A stretch of DNA of 64,000 nt from Rhodanobacteraceae bacterium (GTDB lineage: Bacteria > Pseudomonadota > Gammaproteobacteria > Xanthomonadales > SZUA-5): positions 124,001-188,000 of the forward strand of contig JADJPR010000016.1 in NCBI GenBank assembly GCA_016713135.1, read 5' to 3'. The notes below the pieces were generated by a model. The model worked only from the letters and a program-made list of their open reading frames with translations, made no database searches and was not told the DNA's origin. Below are positions 9,501-17,600 of this stretch, in pieces. How positions within the stretch are numbered: position 1 is the first letter of the stretch; each line of letters starts with the position of its first letter. Made by a program: the position numbers and the translations under genes.

Positions 9501-9611
9501 GGCCTGCCCCTGGGTGCCGATGCGCCCATAGCGCACGCGCAGCACGCTGCCTTCGACCGCGACTTCCCAAAACTTGCTGGATGTTCCATCCACGCATTCG
9601 AATCGACGCAT
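6579..9611 (-). CDS. WGR/DUF4132 protein, short form (YehI paralogue 3)
   Basis: The protein has 1010 residues and begins MRRFECVDGTSSKFWEV, with YGRIGTQGQ near residue 30: a WGR domain over roughly residues 1-75. A Thr-Pro/Ala-Pro linker of about 60 residues follows, encoded by hexanucleotide repeats, then the PPGKFLWTPAW block and the DUF4132 region. Compared with paralogues 1 and 2 (about 1277 residues) it lacks some 250 residues in the middle, between the EWLRAPAWR segment and the segment leading to LADGRALPAQALEVI. The join is clean and the frame intact, so it looks like a stable shortened form. WGR domains occur in PARPs and in MolR/YehI proteins. Here the domain probably gives nucleic-acid or protein contacts, but the ligand cannot be read from sequence. 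Confidence 0.85.
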   Translation of the reverse strand: MRRFECVDGTSSKFWEVAVEGSVLRVRYGRIGTQGQAKDKACASAAAAQAEADKLIREKTGKGYAEVGTAAAAAPASVPTPTPAPVPTPAPTRTPTPALAPAPTPTPTPTPTPTPTPTPTPTPTPTPDAGPEPQPPGKFLWTPAWRKALPPWRGEDFVAPPPLQRETVIADFTRRVAASQASKSAQFSLQQYSKHAGVALDATTFDPARLAQCSDLAHWTALLRLLIEFSSSHVERSAMTDAQALWQLCAVLHGWPFTLAALRAALAGRAWIAADDLPRWGLDELRVRIATLDDASYATLREEAVAAAAGGVVGGLMAWLFPTEAELVTPAVEALPATTAGSEASLLMACHLDEAQARRVYTSTAGYDHRWTTWRVLHLNLARLRHPQAAEIALDGYGRQGAQDWRRAALEVVRAHDSLAALAALLGRSDDPLVRAQLDPFAHAWPQAAIRLAAERLVTHEDKPLRDWLQRFVLAQRAALAAACAQADAAIRPLLERLQQSLPAERPQVPLAELPEWLRAPAWRGRKGAASADGAPAKAPKLPDLFQASALPPPLLADGRALPAQALEVIAEMLAFSPLEPRYPGLDRVRALCTPASLGAFAWALFEAWDSAGAPSKEKWAFGALAHLGDDECARRLAKLIRVWPSEGASARAASGLDVLAALGSDIALMQLHGIAQKVKSKPLQAKAQAKLEQLAQVRGLSSAQLADRLVPDLGLDEHGTLLLDFGPRQFKVGFDEHLQPQLRDATGALLKDLPTPAKSDDAALAADAVARWKALKKDARTLAGQQLRRLEEAMVLRRRWRAGEFRACFVEHPLLRHLARRLLWAEYADGAAVRGFRVAEDLSLADARDALLTLPDNAVVGLAHPLELAADELAAFARIFADYEIAQPFVQLGREVYTLAEAERAATAIDRFAGRKVAIGSLLGLESRGWAKDELTIESGRHTQAVRALGDGVRVRLPFAPGAWLGDAKSEPVQTLETLELEGPANWGALDPVLASELLREVDRLAVLA
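9225..9406. repeat. GGTGTT hexanucleotide microsatellite encoding a Pro-Thr linker
   Basis: About a dozen uninterrupted GGTGTT units starting near 9236 are followed by degenerate GGTGCTGGT units. On the minus strand they encode alternating Pro-Thr and Pro-Ala. A six-base unit changes linker length without breaking the frame. Confidence 0.9.
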
Positions 9612-9674
9612 GCAAGGCTCTCGTTGAGGAAAAGGTCAGGCGCAGGTGGGCCGGACTACGGCTCGCCGCCTTTG

Positions 9675-9700
9675 CCACTTACTACTCACCACTCACCGCT
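9675..9700. repeat. Tandem ACTCACC words at a gene end
   Basis: The words CACTTACTACTCACCACTCA sit at the junction of paralogues 2 and 3. The TGA stop of paralogue 2 (9693-9695) falls inside them. The preceding CCGCCTTTGCCACT (from 9667) recurs at the 13.6 kb junction. Confidence 0.7.
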
Positions 9701-12700
9701 TCTCGGCCAGCCGCTGGATATCGCGCAGCACCTCACTGGCCAGCACGGGATGCAACTCGCCCCAGCGGCGGCGCGCGCTGTCGTCCCAGCTGCCGGGGCG
9801 GCGCAGGGACAGCGATTCGATGGTCTGGACGGGCTCGGTCTTCGGATCGCCGATGATGTGGCCCGGGTTGACCACCAGGCAGGCTTCGAACTCCGGCCCG
9901 AGCGGGCGCAGGTAGGTGTTGACCCAGCCGCCGTCGCCGCTGTCCTCGCGCTGCCAGCCGCGCGCATCAAGGCCGAACAGGCTGGCGGTGACCACCTTGC
10001 GGCCGGCGAAGCGTGCCAGTTCGAAGGACTGCTGCTCCTCGGCGTCCAGGCGCCAGGTCTCGCGTCCGAGCTGTGCGAAGGGCTGCAGGATCTCGTAATC
10101 GGCGAAGATCTGGCCGAAGGCGGCGGCATCGGCAGGGGCCAGTTCCAGCGGGTGCACCAGAGCGATCTGCGCCTCATCAGCGAGCACCAGCAGGTCGTCG
10201 TTTGCGTCCGCGTAGCTCAGGTCCTCGGCGACCCGGAAACACTGCGCGGGAATGCCGTCCTCGCAGCGCACCCACAGCAGGCGGCGCACCAGGTGGCGCA
10301 GCAGCGGGTGTTCCACGAAGAACTGGCGGAACTCCACGGCATTCCAGCGGCGGCGGCGCACCATCGCATCCTCCAGCCGTGCGAGCTGCTGGCTGGCGAG
10401 CGTCCGCGCGTCCTTCTTCAGCGCCTTGAAGCGCGCCACCGCGGCCTCGGCGAGCGCGGTGTCATCCGACTTCAGCGGCGCCGGCAGGTCCTTGAGCACG
10501 GCGCCGCTGACATCGCGCACCTGCGGCTTGAGATGCTCGTCGAAGCCGACATTGAACTGGCGCGGGCCAAAATCCAGCCGCAGCGTGCCGCTTTCGTCCA
10601 GACCCAGGTCCGGCACCAGGCGATCGGCCAGTTCCTCCGGCGACAGCCCACGCACGAGCGCCAACTGTTCCAGCTTCGCCCGCGCCTTTTCCTGCAGCGG
10701 CTTGCTCTTGACCCGCTGCGCGATGCCGTGCAGCAACATCAGCGCCAGGTCCGACTCCATCGCGGCCAGCACGTCCAGGCCGTTGGCCGCGCGTCCGCTG
10801 GCGCCCTCGCTGGGCCAGCCGCGGATCAGCTTCGCCAACCGCCGCGCGCACTCGTCGTCCCCCAGGTGGGCCAGCGCGGAGAACGCCCAGGCCTCCTTGG
10901 CCGGCGCACCCGCGGTCAGCCAGGCCTGGAACAAGTCCCAGGCGAAGGCGCCGAGGCTCTCTGGCGTGCACAGCGCACGCAGGGCATCCAGGCCGGCGTA
11001 GCGCGGCTCCAGGGGCGTGAACGCGAGCATTTCGCCGATCGCATCCAGGACCGCCGGCGGCAGCAGCCGGCCATCGCACAGGACCGGGCGCGCGTAGCTG
11101 GCCGGCAGCCAGAACGGCGGCAGTTTCGGCAGGCGCGCGGGCGCAAGGTCCAGCGGGTCGAAGGCTCGCAGCGCGGCCAGCGCGGCGTGGCCGGCGGCAC
11201 CGTAGCCCGCGGCGGCTGCCTCGACGGCCGCCTCGCGCCCGTTGGCCAGCAGCCAGCGCAGCGCGAATCCCGCGTCTTCGCCGCCCTTGCGCTCCGCCAG
11301 CAGCGGCAACAGCGCATCGGCGGCCACCGCGGCATGGCGCAGCAGCCAGGTCTGCGCCAGCGCCTTCGATTTCTTCGAGGTACGCAATGCATTCGCGGCC
11401 GCCGCCGCCACCCGTGCACTGGCAAGCGGCTGCGCCAGTTGCAAACCGCGCTCCAGCGATTGCGCCGGGAAGTCCTCGACCACCCGCGCGGCGAGGCCAT
11501 CGAGCCAGGCCACCACCGACTCCAGTTGCGAAGTCTCCATGTGGTACCAGGGGTCCGGTCCCCAGGCCCACAACAGCGAACGCGCGGCCAGCGGCGGCAG
11601 CAGCATCAACACCGGCGAGGCCAGCGTGCGCTTGCCCCCGAGTGCGCCGGCCGGCAGGCGCTCGCCCGCCAGCGCCTGCGCGTGCAACGCGTCCGGCACG
11701 CCGAACAGGCGCAGCGTGGCGGCGAGCAGCGCGTCGCCGTCCAGACCCTGCAGTTCGGCAAAACGTGCGTTGACGCGCATGCTGGCGGGACTGAAGCTGC
11801 CCTGCCAGCGCGCGCGCTCGCCCTCCTGCCAGTCGAAATGTGGGGCGACCTCGTGCGCGACCAGCGCCGGATACGCGGTCGCCGGCCTGCGCTTGCGTGC
11901 GCGCCACGGCGGGCTGCGCAGCCAGTCGGGCAGGTCCGCTTCGGGCGCCTGCGTGCGCTCGCTGCCGAGCTTGCCGGCGACCGCATCGAGCAGCGGCCGG
12001 ATGGGCTCAGCGGCGCTCGCCTGCGCTGCCGCCAGCGCCGCGCGCTGGCTCGCGGCGAAGCGTTCCAGCCATTCGCGCAGTCCGGCATCGGCGCCCGCGA
12101 GCACACGCTCCGCCGCCAGGCGGATCGCCAGACGCGGCCAGGTGTGCGCGAAGGGATCGAGCTGCAACCGCGCATCCTTGTCGCCGAAGCGCTCGACCAG
12201 CGCCGCGAGTGCCTCGACGCTGTCGTGCGCCCGCGCGAGCTCGAAATAGCCGCGCCGCTGCTCCTGGTAGTGATCCTGCTGCGCACGCTTGAGCGCCAGC
12301 GACAGTGTGAGGGATGCCGGCACGCCCAGCCGCACCATGTTGAGCAGCAGCTCGCGCGCCGAATCGTAGCGCAGCCAGATGCGGCCAAAGCCCTGAAGCA
12401 AACCCGCGAGCTGCGCCTGGGTCATGCGGCAGCCGGTGAGAAACTGCGGGCGCGCCCCATGGCTGGTCGCGTTCTCTCCCAAGCGCGCCAGCGCCAGTTC
12501 GAGCGGCGCCGGCTCATCCGGAAGGAGGTAGGCGCAGAGCGAGGCCAGCAACCCGCTGCGTGGCGCCTGCACTTCGACAATCGCCAGGATCCGCGCATAT
12601 GCATCCGCGTCTGCGGCGGCGCAGCGCGAACGCAGTTCCGGCAGGCCGCCATAGTCGACCAAGCTGTCATGTGTGAGCGCGATCTGTCCCGAGGCCTGCA

Positions 12701-13526
12701 CCGCATCGAGCATCACCGCCAGCGCGAACGGCAGGCCGTGCGCCGCGCCGGCCAGGCGCCAGACCATGCGCGCAGTCAGCACATCGGCATGGTACTGGCG
12801 CGAGGACAGGATCACCCGGCTGCATAGCGCGCTCCAGTCCTCCAGGACCGGCGCCCCCTCAAGCCACTCGACCGGCAGTCTGAACAGCTCATCGAGGCGC
12901 GACGCGCCCAGCATTTGCCAGATGGTCGGACTGTTCGCCAACCGCGCGCGCGCCTTCGCCAGACCCTCGCGGTACTCGGCCAGGCAGGCTTCCAGCACCA
13001 GCGGCGACGGCTGCGGCACCGCCTCCACACTGCGCCAGGCCGGCAGCAACCGGCGCCAGTGCGGCGTCCACAGGAACTGGCCGGGCGGGTGGGGTTCGGG
13101 TGTGGGTGTGGGTGTGGGTGTGGGTGTTGGTGTTGGTGTTGGTGTTGGTGTTGGTGCTGGTGCTGGTGCTGGTGTTGGAGCTGGTGCTGGTGTCGTTGGA
13201 GCTGGTGCTGGTGTCGTTGGAGCTGGTGCTGGTGTCGTTGGAGCTGGTGCCGGTGTCGTTGATTGAGCCACTGGCGCGATGCGCGCGGCCGAGGCTGGCA
13301 GCGCGGCGGCGGCGGCGGCGGGGCCGACCTCGACATAACCCTTCCCGGTCTTCTCCCGGATCAGCCTGTCGTATTCCGCCTGCGCCTTGGCGGCGCTGGC
13401 GTGGGTCTTGGTCTGGGTTTGGCCCTGGGTGCCGATGCGGCCATAGCGCACGCTCAGGGCATCGCCCGCCAGCGCGACTTCCCAGAACTTGCTGGACCCA
13501 CCCTCCACGAACTCGAATCGACGCAC
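9693..13526 (-). CDS. WGR/DUF4132 protein, full-length (YehI paralogue 2)
   Basis: The product is about 1277 residues, close to the 1200-1260 I recall for E. coli YehI/MolR. The N-terminal WGR domain (VRRFEFVEGGSSKFWEV, then YGRIGTQGQ) spans roughly residues 1-75. A low-complexity linker with a repeated TTPAPAP heptad and a (TP)n run leads to the PPGQFLWTPHW block and the long DUF4132 region. I chose GTG 13526 because the homologues begin exactly there with MRRFE. The longer open frame (from 13598) adds 24 residues that match no paralogue. The spacer to paralogue 1 is under 100 bp. This is the most complete copy and the best reference for the family here. Confidence 0.87.
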   Translation of the reverse strand: MRRFEFVEGGSSKFWEVALAGDALSVRYGRIGTQGQTQTKTHASAAKAQAEYDRLIREKTGKGYVEVGPAAAAAALPASAARIAPVAQSTTPAPAPTTPAPAPTTPAPAPTTPAPAPTPAPAPAPTPTPTPTPTPTPTPTPTPEPHPPGQFLWTPHWRRLLPAWRSVEAVPQPSPLVLEACLAEYREGLAKARARLANSPTIWQMLGASRLDELFRLPVEWLEGAPVLEDWSALCSRVILSSRQYHADVLTARMVWRLAGAAHGLPFALAVMLDAVQASGQIALTHDSLVDYGGLPELRSRCAAADADAYARILAIVEVQAPRSGLLASLCAYLLPDEPAPLELALARLGENATSHGARPQFLTGCRMTQAQLAGLLQGFGRIWLRYDSARELLLNMVRLGVPASLTLSLALKRAQQDHYQEQRRGYFELARAHDSVEALAALVERFGDKDARLQLDPFAHTWPRLAIRLAAERVLAGADAGLREWLERFAASQRAALAAAQASAAEPIRPLLDAVAGKLGSERTQAPEADLPDWLRSPPWRARKRRPATAYPALVAHEVAPHFDWQEGERARWQGSFSPASMRVNARFAELQGLDGDALLAATLRLFGVPDALHAQALAGERLPAGALGGKRTLASPVLMLLPPLAARSLLWAWGPDPWYHMETSQLESVVAWLDGLAARVVEDFPAQSLERGLQLAQPLASARVAAAAANALRTSKKSKALAQTWLLRHAAVAADALLPLLAERKGGEDAGFALRWLLANGREAAVEAAAAGYGAAGHAALAALRAFDPLDLAPARLPKLPPFWLPASYARPVLCDGRLLPPAVLDAIGEMLAFTPLEPRYAGLDALRALCTPESLGAFAWDLFQAWLTAGAPAKEAWAFSALAHLGDDECARRLAKLIRGWPSEGASGRAANGLDVLAAMESDLALMLLHGIAQRVKSKPLQEKARAKLEQLALVRGLSPEELADRLVPDLGLDESGTLRLDFGPRQFNVGFDEHLKPQVRDVSGAVLKDLPAPLKSDDTALAEAAVARFKALKKDARTLASQQLARLEDAMVRRRRWNAVEFRQFFVEHPLLRHLVRRLLWVRCEDGIPAQCFRVAEDLSYADANDDLLVLADEAQIALVHPLELAPADAAAFGQIFADYEILQPFAQLGRETWRLDAEEQQSFELARFAGRKVVTASLFGLDARGWQREDSGDGGWVNTYLRPLGPEFEACLVVNPGHIIGDPKTEPVQTIESLSLRRPGSWDDSARRRWGELHPVLASEVLRDIQRLAEKR
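13095..13265. repeat. Coding tandem repeats in the paralogue 2 linker
   Basis: Two repeat types lie side by side: GGTGTG/GGTGTT hexamers (TP codons on the minus strand) and at least three 21-bp units of GTTGGAGCTGGTGCTGGTGT plus one base (TPAPAPT on the minus strand). Both unit lengths are multiples of three, so copy-number change would alter only linker length. A related GGTGTTGGTGCT array lies at about 17065-17145 in paralogue 1. Confidence 0.88.
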
Positions 13527-13593
13527 GCAGGACTCACTCCGCACAAGGGAAACATCCGACACGGCGTAGCGCCCCAGCGCGCCAGCCGCCTTT

Positions 13594-13626
13594 GCCACTC
13601 ACCACTGACCACTCACCACTCACCGC
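13594..13626. repeat. Tandem ACTCACC words at a gene end
   Basis: CCACTCACCACTGACCACTC and following ACTCACC words sit at the junction of paralogues 1 and 2. The TGA of paralogue 1 (13620-13622) is part of the repeated word. The preceding CCGCCTTTGCCACT matches the 9.7 kb junction, suggesting the spacer was duplicated along with the gene. Confidence 0.7.
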
Positions 13627-16600
13627 TCTTCCGCCAGCCGGTCGATGTCGCGCAGCACCTCGCTGGCGAGGATCGGGTCCAGTTCGCCCCAGCGGCGGCG
13701 GCCATCATCGCCCCAGGTGTTGGGGCGGCGCAGCACCAGCGCGCCGAGTTTCTGTTTCGGCTCATAGCTGATGTCGCCGACCACGGTGCCAGGGTCGAGG
13801 TCGAGTTCCACCTCCAGGTCCGCGCCCAGGCGCCGGGTGAACCAGCCGATCCAGCCGCCGTCCTGGGCGTCGCCACGTCGCCAAAGACGGTTCTCGAGAC
13901 CGAACACGCTGCCGGTGGCGACCTGCTTGTCCTTGAACCGCGCCAGTTCGACACTGCCCTGCTCGTCGGGAGTGAGTCGGTACACCTCGCGCCCGAGTTG
14001 CGCGAAGGGCTGCAGGATCTCGTAGTCGGCGAAGATCTGGCCGAAGGCGGCGGCATCGGCCGACGCCAGCTCCAGCGGATGCACCAAGCCGATCTGCGCA
14101 TCGTCGGCGAGCGTCAGCAGGTCGTCGTTGGCATCGGCATAGGACAGGTCCTCGGCCACCCGCAGGCAGCGCTGCGGGCTGCCGTCTACGAACTCCGCCC
14201 ACAGCAGCCGCCGCGCCAGGTGGCGCACCAGCGGGTGCTCGACGAAGAACTGGCGGAATTCGATGGCGCTCCAGCGGCGGCGCTGCGCCATCGCCAGTTC
14301 CAGCCGCAGGATCTGCTGGCTGGCGAGCGTGCGCGCGTCCTTCTTCAGCGCCTTCCAGCGCTCGCTGGCGTCCTCGGCCAGCGCCGCGTCGTCGGACTTG
14401 TTCGGCTTCGGCAAATCTTTCAGCGGGGCGCCGCTGGCATCGCGCGCATAGGGCTTCAGCGCCTCGTCGAAGCCCACCGTGAACTGGCGCGGGCCGAAAT
14501 CCAGCAGCAGCGTGCCGGCCTCGTCCAGGCCCAGGTCCGGCACCAGGCGATCGGCCAGTTCCTCGGCCGACAGGCCACGCGCTTCCGCGAGCAAATCGAT
14601 CTTTGCGCGCGCCTTTTCCTGCAGGCCCTTGAACTTGACCTTCTGCGCGATGCCGTTGAGATGCATCAGCGCGACATCGCTGCCGATCGCGGCAAGGATG
14701 TCGAGGCCGGTGACCGCCCGCGCATGCCCGCCCTCGCCCGGCCAGGCGCGGATCAGCAGCGCGAGCTTGCGCGCGCACTCGTCGTCGCCCAGGTGGGCCA
14801 GCGCGGTGAATGCCCAGCCCTCCTTGCTCGGCGCGCCGGCGACCAGCCAGGACTGGAACAGATCCCAGGCGAAGCCGCCCAGGCTGGCCGGCCGGCACAG
14901 ATCGCGCAATCGGTCCAGGCCCGCGTAACGTTGGTCCGCGGGCGAGAAGGCGAGCATCTCGCCGATCGCATCGCAGGCGGCCAGCGGCACAGCCTGGCCA
15001 TCCCGCAGCAGCGGGCGGGTGTAGCCGGCAGGCACCCAGAAGGATGGCAGCTTCGGGATCTTCTGCGGCGCCAGGCTCATCGGGTCGAAGTCGCGCAACT
15101 GCTGCAGCGCGGCGCGGCCATCGGCGGCATAACCCTCGGCGGCGGCGACCACCGCCGCCTCGCGTCCGTTGGCCAGCAACCAGCGCAGCGCAAAGCTGGC
15201 GTCGTCACCGTGCTTGCGGTCCCCCAGCTGCGGCAGCAGGGCGTCGGCGGCGAGCTGCGCGTGGCGCAGCAGCCAGGCCTGGGCCGGCGCCTTGGCCTTC
15301 TTCGAAGTGCGCAGCGCGTTCGCCGCGACATTGGCGATGCGCGCGCTGGCCAGCGGCAGCGCCAGTTGCAGGCCGCGCTCGGCGCTGCGTTCGGCGAAGG
15401 CTTCCAGCGCCGGGACGGCAGTGGCGTCCAGCCAGGCGATCACCGCGTCCAGCTTCGAATCGCCCCACTCGCTCCATTCGCGCGGGTCCTTGGCCTCCAG
15501 CACTGCACGCGCCGCCACCGGCGGCAGCAGCATCAACATCCCCGGTTCCGCCCAGCGCTGGGCCGTGAGGTCCGCGCCCGACAATCGCTCGCCGGCCAGT
15601 GCCTTCGCATGCGCGCCATCGCGCACCCCAAGCACGCCGAGCGTGCCGCGCACCAGCTTGTCGCCGGTCTGGCCTTTCAGTTGCTGGTGCCAGAGCCCCG
15701 CGCGCACGCTCTCCGGCGAGCGCCCGCCCAGCCAGCGCGCGCGCTCGCCGTCCTGCCCAGGCCAGGCAGGGGACGATGTCGTGCGGGACGATCTTCGGGA
15801 ATGGCACCGCCGTGGCGCGCCGCTTGTCGCGCCAGGGCGGTGCACGCAACCACTCGGGCAGGGAATCGACCGGCGCTTCCGGCGCCGCCGCCGACTGCCG
15901 TGCGGCCAGCGAGTCGAGCAGCGGCCGGATGACCACGCTGGCGCGCGCGCGGGCCGCGGCGAGCGCCTGCGCATGCGCATTGGCGAAGCGTTCCAGCCAT
16001 TCGCGCAGCGGCTTGTGGCCGCTGGCGACCAGGCGCTCGGCAGCCAGCCGGATGGCCAGCTCCGGCCATAGCCGCGCAAAAGCGTCAGCCACCGGGCGTG
16101 CGTCCTTGTCGTCCAGCCGCGCGAGCAACTCACCCAGTGCTTCGACGCTGTCGTGGGCGCGCACGATGTCGTAGCTGGCGCGCCGCTGGTCGGTCGAGGT
16201 GTAGGCTCCGGCGGCGAGCCGGAGGGTCAGCATCAGCGCCTGCGGCAGATGCTGGCGCTGGCGCGCGAGATTCAGCATCAGCAGGCGCACCGAATCGAAA
16301 ACGAGGTAATGCTGGGCCACGCATGCATCGACCAGCGCCTGCGCCTGCTCCGGCGTCAGCAAGCAGCCGGCGAGCATCGCAATGTCACCGCTGGATGCAG
16401 CCTTGCCGAGGTGCGCGAGTGCCGCTGTGACCGCGTCTTGCTCGGTGGGCATGAGGCAGGCTGCCAGCACTGCCGGCAACTCACCGCGCTGCGCGTGCGC
16501 CAGGGCGATCTCGCGCAGCGTCGCGTACTCGGATTCCGGCGCCGCGGCGATGCGCGCGCGAAGCTCGTCGACACCGGCGACGCGCCCCAGGGTCCAGCTG

Positions 16601-17457
16601 TTGACGGCGTTGCGCGGGGCCGCCTGCAGGCCTTCAAGCAGCGAATCCAGTGCGAAATAAAGCCCGTGCGCGGCAGCCGCCACCTGCCACACCTGCGCGA
16701 TCTCCACGGTCTCGTGGTCGCTGTGCGTGATCTGGCCAGCGACGGCAGCCTGCTTGACCATATCCACCCAGACCTCACGATCCGGCGGCGAGGTGAACAA
16801 GGACGGCGGCAACTCGAAACTGGGAAGTTCGAGGTTCATCCCCAACGACGCCAACAGCCGCTTGAACGAGATATCCCAGTTGCGCCGGGCGTATTTGCGC
16901 GCGGCCTCCATGCGGCCACGCAGGTCGGCCAGACATGCGGCGAGGTCCAGGGGTGCCGGCGCACCCACCGCCTCTCCGCGCCAGACCGGCAGCAGCTTGC
17001 GCCAGTGCGGCGTCCACAGGAACTGGCCTGGGGGTTGGGGTTCGGCCTCTGGCTCTGCCGCCGGAGGTGTTGGTGCTGGTGTTGGTGTTGGTGCTGGTGC
17101 TGGTGTTGGTGCTGGTGTTGGTGCTGGTGTTGGAGTTGGTGCTGAGGCTGCTGGCGCTGGGGCCGCCGTCGGCGTGGCGGTCACCACTGGCGCCGCAATC
17201 GTCGCAGGCGCCGCCTTCGGCGCCACCGGCGCCAGGGTGGCCGCGCCGGTCACGGCGACCTCGACATAGCCCTTGCCGGTCTTCTCGCGTACCAGCTTGT
17301 CGTGCTCGGCCTGCGCCTTGGCGGCGCTGGCGAAGGCCTTGGTCTGCACCTGGCCCTGGGTGCCGATGCGGCCGTAACGCACGGTCAGCGCATCGCCCGC
17401 GACCTCCACTTCCCAGAACTTGCTGGAACTACCCTCGACGAACTCGAAACGACGCAT
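13620..17457 (-). pseudogene. WGR/DUF4132 protein, frameshifted (YehI paralogue 1)
   Basis: This is the first gene of the cluster. It starts at ATG 17457 (MRRFEFVEGSSSKFWEV), has WGR signature YGRIGTQGQ, an Ala/Pro/Thr linker and the PPGQFLWTPHW block. The frame is lost at 15756-15758, where the minus strand reads TGGGCAGGA. Removing one G gives WQDGERARW, which matches WQEGERARW in paralogue 2, and the rest of the protein then follows in the second frame to the stop at 13620. Corrected, it would be about 1279 residues. Codon usage and conservation are good on both sides, so the lesion is either very recent or a sequencing error in a C run. Ribosomal frameshifting is possible but no slippery heptamer is evident. 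Confidence 0.8.
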
Positions 17458-17542
17458 GCACCGTGCCCGCTGTCCGATGGATGCGACGAGCATAGTGCCA
17501 GCGCACCGGGCGAGTGCAAGTTGGTTACAACGCCGCGCACAC

Positions 17543-17573
17543 AAAAAAGGCGCGGACCCTGCGGCCCGCGCCT
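17543..17573 (-). terminator. Rho-independent terminator of the secreted-protein gene at 17.6-20.5 kb
   Basis: On the minus strand AGGCGCGG-type arms pair around a loop of about 10 bases and are followed by six T residues (AAAAAA at 17543-17548 on the plus strand). It lies just past the stop at 17601 and separates that gene from the WGR cluster. Confidence 0.85.
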
Positions 17574-17600
17574 CTGGTTCAACTCACCCGGAGTAGGCGC

